From assembly GCA_020091685.1 (NCBI GenBank), contig CM034599.1, forward strand, positions 41,155,279 through 41,219,278: 64,000 nucleotides of DNA, in the 5' to 3' direction. The translations under genes and the position numbers were made by a program. The stretch comes from Lutjanus erythropterus (lineage: Eukaryota > Chordata > Actinopteri > Lutjaniformes > Lutjanidae). The notes below the pieces were generated by a model. The model saw only the letters and a program-made list of their open reading frames with translations. It had not been told where the DNA came from and made no database searches. Below, in pieces: positions 58,145-64,000 of the stretch; the stretch's first letter is position 1, and each line of letters begins with the position of its first letter.

Positions 58145-58327
58145 ATGAAGGCGACAACAACAGCAACATGTAGCAGCAGCAGTACCTCAGACTCTTCATA
58201 TGATCATTTAAAACAGTTTTATGAGAAGGTCGGTGAGTATTCCAATGGGAAAAATCTTTGCCCGCCGGGTTTCAAAAAGCAACTCCACACATCAGTTACA
58301 TCAACAGCAAACCTGATACGAAGATGA
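58145..58327 (+). pseudogene. hAT BED-finger fragment of the nested element
   Basis: MKATTTATCSSSSTSDSSYD, then HLKQFYEKVGEYSNGKNLCP and KKQLHTSVTSTANLIRR, followed by a stop. HLKQFYE...G...LC and STANL.RH are BED-finger phrases, but the second Cys and the His pair are lost. Confidence 0.6.
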
Positions 58328-58428
58328 CATTTGATGCATAGTTTCACTGTTAAAACTGATAAAAATAATTGCTGTCTGTGGTTCTATATGGGCTGTAGCA
58401 ATAATTTTGAAAAATAATAGCTCGCAGC

Positions 58429-58828
58429 TGTCACATCCTGAGGTTCCTTGAAGGTCATGTTTTCCTTGTTTTCAGTTTTTGTCAGTTTTTCCTGTTTTAT
58501 TTTGGTACTCACCCTTGTCTCTCGTTTCAGGCACTTCCTGCCCCTGTGTGTTTCCCTCCTGTGTGATCGCCTACCCCACCCTGATTGGGTTCACCTGTCC
58601 CTCATTACCCCTCCTCCCTTGTGTATTTAGTCCTTGTGCCACCCTTTGTCTGTGCCAGTTCGTCTCTTTGTTTGTGAGTGTGTTCTAGCTCTCCAGTTTC
58701 CTAGAGATCTCCTACATTTGGACCTGATCTAGCTTTTGTTTCTGTTTTTGCCTGCTCTCTGTTTTTGAATTAAAAACCCTGTGATTGAGTCCTGCATTTG
58801 AGTCCTCCTTTGTTGGCCTGGTGTGATA
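58429..58828 (+). repeat. 400-bp solo LTR (fossil) inside the nested hAT
   Basis: It runs from TGTCACATCC to GGTGTGATA, with GCAGC on both sides (58424-58428 and 58829-58833), a 5-bp duplication of the Gypsy/retrovirus type. A TATA-like GTGTATTTAG lies near 58620 and a polyadenylation-like AATTAAAAA near 58768, so orientation is plus. No internal region remains. It is the youngest layer of the stack. Confidence 0.8.
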
Positions 58829-59164
58829 GCAGCAACATATTGAAAAAAAAAAGAACTATGAACTAGTTCACTTTTGGAACTATGAACTTAGTTCAAAATT
58901 TTGAATTATGAATTATGAACTGAACTAGTTCATTTTAAAATTTGTGAACTGAACTTTGAACTAGTTCATGTAGAAAGTGAACACTGGCTTCGATACTACC
59001 TAGTATCAAAATATGCTTTGTCTTTTGGTGCCAAATTTTGGTACCTAGGAGTTAATCACATGATCAAGATCTGATAATGCTGCTGGTGATTGGCTGTAAC
59101 GTTACACGTGGTTGTATCTGTGTTGTCAACTACAGTGTGTGCGTGTCGTTGAAGCGGTTAAAAA

Positions 59165-59474
59165 ATGCCACTGAGGTCAAAAGTATGGCTCCATTTTAGC
59201 AAGATTGATGCCAATAGTGCGCAATGCAATATTTGCTAAAAGGACATCATTGCTGAGGCCAGCAACACAACCAATTTGATGAAGCATCCGGACATGCACG
59301 AAGTCAATTTGAGAGCGGAAAGTGCTCCGTATTTAACTGCAAGAAGAGCGGACCGCATCCATCTTCTTCTCAGCATTCAAGTCTGCAGACTTGCCAGAAC
59401 GGCCTCCTTCAAAATCTCCACCGCCGCTTCATCCGAGAGTACTGAGGACGGCACTGTGTCTGGGATTTCAACAG
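59165..59474 (+). pseudogene. hAT transposase BED-finger exon of the outer element
   Basis: An ATG at 59165 gives MPLRSKVWLHFSKIDANSAQ, then CNIC, a stop codon where Lys is usual, DIIAEASNTTNLMKHPDMHE and so on. W..F, C..C and H....H of the BED finger are visible. The exon ends at CAACAG|GTAAGT. One nonsense change and loss of the catalytic exons make it dead. Confidence 0.75.
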
Positions 59475-60120
59475 GTAAGTTTATGTTTAGCAAAATTTTA
59501 TATGTCTGTTTACTTAAGTTAACGTGACTGCCACTTAAGAGGTGCGCCGCAGTGACTAAAAATGTGAACCAGGTACTGTTAACTGAAGATATTGTTGTGT
59601 AGCTTTAGTTTATGGCTATATAGCTAGCTAAATCAAAAGCTAACTTATGAATGACTGTAACTGATATTAGCTTGTTAAAATGTGGTCATCTATTGGGTCG
59701 GCTGGTTGAACAGCTCACCTAACGTTCAATGTTATGTTTATCTTCTCCTCACAGTATCCTCTGATTCTGTCCACGATGATGTGAGGACGACAAGGCCAGT
59801 CAGTGTGAATTTGTTCACATTTAAAGGTCCTTAGTATGCAGCAGTGAGCACCAGATACTGACTTGTCACTTGTTTGCAACTGTTCTTTTGCACTTAAAAT
59901 TATTTGTTTATTTTTAATGTTAGAAAACTGCTTTGAGTGGAAAAATGTCAAAGCTGAAAAATAAAACTCAACATTTGTACCGTAATGTAATTTTCTTTTT
60001 GTTACAACTGATTTTATAAAATTGGTATTGAAAAACGTATTGTTCAGGAACCGGTATCGAAGTGATGGTATCGGTAACGGTATTGAAAATTTTTGAACGA
60101 TACCCAACCCTGTCCATGGT

Positions 60121-60691
60121 TACAGAGACAGAGAGATGGACAAAGAGAAATGCAGATTACAATGAGGTGTGTTATTACAGTACCATGAACAGCGTCATGG
60201 ATTTATCGTTAAACGAATCTACAGTTTACATTCAGTGATGCTGGCTGCCCATACAGCCACACAGCCAGGTAATATTAGCCTACACAATCAAGCTACATGA
60301 TCAACGCACACCCAACAAACTACAAGTCTGCAGCAATGTGTGTGGTCTTCCCTGACTACAATACCCAGCAGAACAAACACAGCTGTTTAAAAAAGGACCA
60401 TATAACCAACATCTATGACCCCTGTTAACTGGTGACTGTCAGCTGAATGTGTCTGTGGCTGTCGTAGTTACTACGGATGTTGAATCAGCTTTTCATTCCA
60501 GTGTCAAAAAAACGTTTGTCTGATTCGTCACTAATGATTGGATGCTTCTTGTTGTTACTGAATATGTTGAAGAGAGCAAGTCAATTTTATAAATACACCT
60601 ATTTGTCTTCTATCTGTCTTTGGATCCTGTTTGTGTAAACATGTCACACAGAAGAACAGCCCTTTTACAAACTTTTAAAAAAAAAAAAAAA
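60121..60691. other. No gene recognised
   Basis: Unremarkable DNA ending in an A15 run (T run on the minus strand). Confidence 0.4.
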
Positions 60692-60755
60692 GAGTGGATT
60701 CAAACTCATATCAGCTGGGCAGTTAATCTAGTGCGCCACCATCACCACACCTCCA
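60692..60755 (-). ncRNA. Possible tRNA-derived fragment (SINE head or tRNA pseudogene)
   Basis: The minus strand holds TGGCGCACTAG (A-box-like), then GAGTTTGAATCCACTC (B-box-like, GTTTGAATCC) about 30 bp later, followed at once by a run of 15 T, a Pol III terminator. The cloverleaf does not pair well, so it is at best degenerate. Confidence 0.3.
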
Positions 60756-60837
60756 TCAGCTTTAATGCACATGCTTAGTGGACAAGTGTGGACTTAGTGT
60801 CTTTTAGAACTTTTTGAGCTATTTTGCTGCAATGTTC

Positions 60838-61534
60838 TAAGGGCCTGATTTACTTAAGGTCTGCATGTGTAAAAATGTGTGCAAACTTGATATTACCTGC
60901 ATACCAAAGTATAAACTGATCAACCAATGCTGCACTCTGAGGATTGAGTCTTTCAAATGTGCAGGACAACTCATCAATGTAGTACCTTGGCCTTAATGAA
61001 TATGCAATATGGGGTGTTTCTATCCCATAGTGCAAAATACTGGGAGGAGAAAATACAAATAGGGTAATTTAGCACACGCACTGTGAATTACCAAGCCTTT
61101 AAATAATTAGCAGTGACTGTGACTGCATCTGTTTTTAATACATTTGAAAGTAAGATGCTAATCGGCCTAGTGGTGTGCACAGATGGCTGCTGTTATTGTG
61201 GCAAGGAGGAGATACTCTGATTTAAAGTAATTTCTCATGAGCTGTTTATGGGAAGCATTTGTTTTTGTTTTCATTGAATAATCATCAGCATCATCATGTT
61301 GCAAGGGCGGAGCGGGCTACAGCTGGGCCAGGGCAAAAGCCTGCAGTAGAGACAGCAGTTCATCAGGGACGGATGGAGTCAGAGGCCCCTGAAGCAGGCA
61401 GCAGTCATCCACCTCCTCTAAGCCCTGGGGCCATGACACCAGGTCCACATGAAGACAGGGTACATGTGGGCGAGGGCTCATCGACTCTGCCACTTAAGTT
61501 TTGTTTCTTTTTATCTTTCAAGTGTTGTAGTTGT
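60838..61534 (+). mobile_element. Harbinger-like element, left part
   Basis: It begins AGGGCCTGATTTACTTAAGG, an opening seen in fish Harbinger/ISL2EU elements. An ATG at 61182 gives MAAVIVARRRYSDLK before a stop. A low-complexity frame 61259-61510 (Pro/Gly/Glu/His-rich) may be the end of a Myb-like protein. The right end is missing or cut by the next element. Confidence 0.4.
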
Positions 61535-61538
61535 TTAA

Positions 61539-62276
61539 AGGACCAGTGTGTAATAATTACAGGAATTTATGTACATAAATGAGGTATATTATATATAACT
61601 ATGTTATTTATTATTATCAATCAATGTAAACTCATAATCTATATGTTCCCGTTACTTTAGAAATAGCCATTTATAGTTACATACTGTCGAGTCGACTTAC
61701 GGAGATCATCATCCTGCGCCGTCTACGGCAGCGCAGAGCGGACAAACTGCACTAACAGTGAGTCTTGGGAAGCCCATGGCGACCTTACCTTCCAACACGG
61801 AAGTAGACGGGCAGGATAGACGCGGGTGATTGCTGGCAGACCATTTAGCGTTGTGAACCTTGACTGGCACAGTTTTGACAAATGGAGGATCACACATACA
61901 CTGTACCAGAACAAGAAGCAGCGGACAGTGAATCCCCGTCATCCAAGAAGCGGAGACGCGAAGAAAGTAAATGCAAGCATGACAGGAAACGGCAAAAACA
62001 CGAATCAACATCGGCATAGTGTTTACACGATGGAAATCGCTGATGGAACACAAACATTTTCACAGTCACGCCGAGGTTGCCTGTTTTTGTTTGCTGGACA
62101 GGTAATTCATCCTACACACATAATTGTAGCTTGTTGTGAGATAGCTTTCGCTCGCCATTTTGTCCGCTGACGGCCACCGTACTGTTGGTGAGAGAGGGGT
62201 GGTGTTGGGGTAAATCCTATTAGTTGCAATCTAAGGTTTGAATGCTAGATGCCACTGGAAATCACACACTTCTTCT
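61539..62276. mobile_element. 738-bp TTAA-flanked MITE
   Basis: The ends are AGGACCAGTGTGTAAT and ATCACACACTTCTTCT (inverted with some changes), each next to TTAA (61535-61538 and 62277-62280). GTCCGCTGACGGCCACCGTA and GATGCCACTGG are phrases of the common teleost MITE seen as a fragment at 38424. The ORFs inside are compositional. TTAA suits piggyBac or Kolobok. Confidence 0.65.
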
Positions 62277-62280
62277 TTAA

Positions 62281-64000
62281 GGGTAAGGGGGGTGTTTTAG
62301 TAGTCCGGCAGTGGGGAACAGCAGCAGAGTAGGGAAAATGGTGTGCAACCTCATGTCCAATTTTTATGCCTGAAACCTTTACAGGCACAGGGAGGCAGTG
62401 GTCAGACTGGTCTGAGCAATTTGATTTGGCTGCAGATGTAAACAACTGGGATGAGTCCCTTAAACTCAAATTTATGTCCCCCTTGCTGTCAGGTGCCAGG
62501 GATATCTATAGTGGGCTACCGGTACAAGCAAAAAAGAATTACTCTATGCTAAAAGCTGCTATGGCTCGTTGCTTTGAGCCCCATGATAGTGATGATTGGA
62601 GTAGGGCCAGTTTTACAGCGCGAAGGCGGCAGCACAATGAAACTGCTCGGGAATTTGGTAATGCTTTAAGGAGACCAGTGGCACAAGCCTATCTCTTAGC
62701 AGATGACCATATGAGACATTTACTGGCTAGGGATCATTTTATTATGCATTTTGCCACTGGGGATTTTCGAGTTAGTCTTAGAAGTGCCAAATCTGAGACT
62801 CTAGAGGATGCAATTGATCTGGCAACTGAGATGGAGCTTCTTTGGGCCTTTGAAAGCACTCATGTTACATCTGATGCTAAGGTCAGGGGCGTGGTAAAGG
62901 ATAAACCCAAAACAGATGAACAGATGGAAGTTTTGCTGGGGGTTGTAGAAGGGCTGTGCCAAGAGGTTAAAGCCCTGCAGACCACAGTGCAGGTGCTCCA
63001 AGCAGCTGCCGCTTTGCCTCCCTGCACAGCCTCCTCTAGAAATGTGACCAGAGAGCCGCAGGGTGCGGTTGGGGGCATGCTGTCTGGTGGCAGGGGATGT
63101 TGGGAATGAAGTTGCAACAGGCACATACGCCGTAACTGCTCCTATCTGCAGGGAAACTGAAGGAGGCGGGTACCGTGGGCCCAATGCCCACCCCCCTACA
63201 TCCATTGAAAACTGTGGCCTCAGCAAGTGTTAACGATGGTTCTGCATATGTTGCTGCCAAAATCGGTGGGTTGGAGTCACTTCTGTTGGTAGATAGTGGA
63301 GCTGCTTTGTCAGTAATTCCCAAACAAATTTAGCTGCCCATTACAAATGGGGGGTCAGAATTAGTGGGACATGAGGGCAATGCGTCTGCTGCCAATGGCG
63401 GTGCCATGGGGGTAATGGGGAAGTGGCAGACAGTATGCCAGTTAGACTCTTTGGCTTTGGTTGCTGAGTTCTTGGTAGCCGACGTGCCTTGTAATGAGAT
63501 CCTTTTGGGCTTTGATTTTCTGAGCAAATATGGCACTGTGGTGGATTTTGGAAAGAGGGAGTTTCAGTTGATGGGGGAAATATTTCCTTTGGTTGTCCCT
63601 GAAGATATGAAAAAGCCCCAGATGGTGTTCATTCAGACCGATACTGTTGTCCCCCTAGTGAGGCCATCATTGCAGGCAAAGTTTCCCAGGGATTTGGAGT
63701 TCCGGTGGAAGGCATGTTAGATCCGTCCCCCTCGATATCTGACCACTGTGATGTAATGGTGGCCCAGGTAGTTTGTAGGGTGGAGCAGGGTACTATACCT
63801 GTACGAGTCATAAATGTCACCGATGAGGCCCTCATTTTGAAAGAAGGTATGAAAGTGGGCACGTTGCACACCAATATTGAAGTGAGTAGTGCGGGTGGCT
63901 ATGGGGAGGTTGACGGCAAGAGTGAGTGCATGTCAGAGTCCTGGGATGTCGAGTCTTTGCTGAAGCACTTCTGGATTGAACAGAAAGGTTTTAGCCCTTC
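62281..64000 (+). mobile_element. Gypsy-family LTR retrotransposon, gag and protease region (fossil)
   Basis: A long gag-like frame (62366-63109) begins MPETFTGTGRQWSDWSEQFD and contains the helical capsid-type domain of Gypsy gag (AMARCFEP, TAREFGNALRRP). A zinc-knuckle-like segment follows (C..C....H....C), then an aspartic-protease region with the VDSGA catalytic motif near 63290 and GFDFLSKYGTVVDF near 63500. Reverse transcriptase would follow beyond the window. No LTR is visible on the left, where a MITE abuts. The copy is broken, with a few breaks in the part seen. Family by motifs: Gypsy/Ty3; clade and age not determinable here. Confidence 0.8.

Larger units (their letters stand above)
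57859..58986 (+). mobile_element. hAT element nested in the outer hAT
   Basis: CAGTGTTGTGCCTGAACGC at the left and AGTGAACACTG at the right are flanked by perfect GCTTCGAT duplications (57851-57858 and 58987-58994) made of outer-hAT sequence. GAACTAGTTCA words fill the right arm. It holds a broken BED-finger frame (58145-58327) and a solo LTR. Confidence 0.88.
57804..60112 (+). mobile_element. hAT element (outer) with perfect target duplication
   Basis: The ends are TAGGGCTGGGTACC and GATACCCAACCCTG, flanked by TCCATGGT (57796-57803 and 60113-60120). The arms carry CGATAC / GGTATCG words. It contains a BED-finger exon (59165-59474) with a CAG|GTAAGT donor but no catalytic domain, so it cannot move itself. 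A second hAT (57859-58986) sits near its left end. Confidence 0.88.

Noticed and set aside
61826-62170. 114-codon ORF inside the TTAA MITE
   Set aside because: The same stretch belongs to a non-coding teleost MITE family. The ORF resembles no protein I know.

Overview
The window reads as nuclear DNA from a bony fish, most likely a percomorph-type teleost. The support is the repeat content: hAT, Tc1/mariner and Harbinger-like DNA transposons, L2-type LINEs, tRNA-Pro-primed Gypsy/retrovirus-like LTR elements, AAT/CA/TA microsatellites, and a rhodopsin-class GPCR of a kind expanded in fishes. The sequence looks AT-rich by eye and gene-poor. One run of 171 N lies at 12767-12937.

Host genes. (1) At 7908-7978, minus strand, a 71-nt first coding exon starts with an N-myristoylation-type peptide (MGTAVSRRKNL...), has a good Kozak context and ends in a GTGAGT donor. 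It sits at the edge of a CpG-rich patch (about 7860-8270) that should be its promoter and 5' UTR. The rest of the gene lies to the left and I could not find it in the window. (2) At 52245-56703, minus strand, a three-exon GPCR gene encodes 287 residues with seven membrane segments and clean splice sites. It lacks several class A hallmark residues. Its 3.4-kb first intron carries a hAT element, a mariner-type MITE and a long TA/CA microsatellite.

Layout. 1-7.8 kb: hAT end, common teleost repeats, a 385-bp MITE with 17-bp terminal repeats, no gene. 7.9-8.3 kb: exon and CpG-rich promoter. 9.3-12.5 kb: foldback MITE, hAT copy, a purine-rich degenerate minisatellite. 12.7-15.1 kb: gap, 5' part of a minus-strand Gypsy-type element, and a dead Tc1 transposase. 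16.1-18.8 kb: a solo LTR nested in an older repeat and itself split by a 1.2-kb Harbinger-like element. 20-29 kb: repeats, hAT copies, an L2 LINE. 31-37 kb: hAT MITE, foldback elements, a cluster of CACATG-type motifs, a LINE 3' end. 38-51 kb: a Myb/SANT-like relic, LINE fragments, further MITEs. 52-57 kb: GPCR. 57.8-60.1 kb: a three-level nest (hAT in hAT, with a solo LTR inside), each level with an intact target-site duplication. 60.8-64 kb: Harbinger-like end, a TTAA-flanked MITE, then a broken Gypsy gag-pro region running off the window.

I see no operon-like or CRISPR-like system and no clearly new molecular system. The most informative content is the two nested-transposon stacks, the GPCR with missing canonical residues, and the myristoylated first exon. 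All family names come from memory of the families, without searches.
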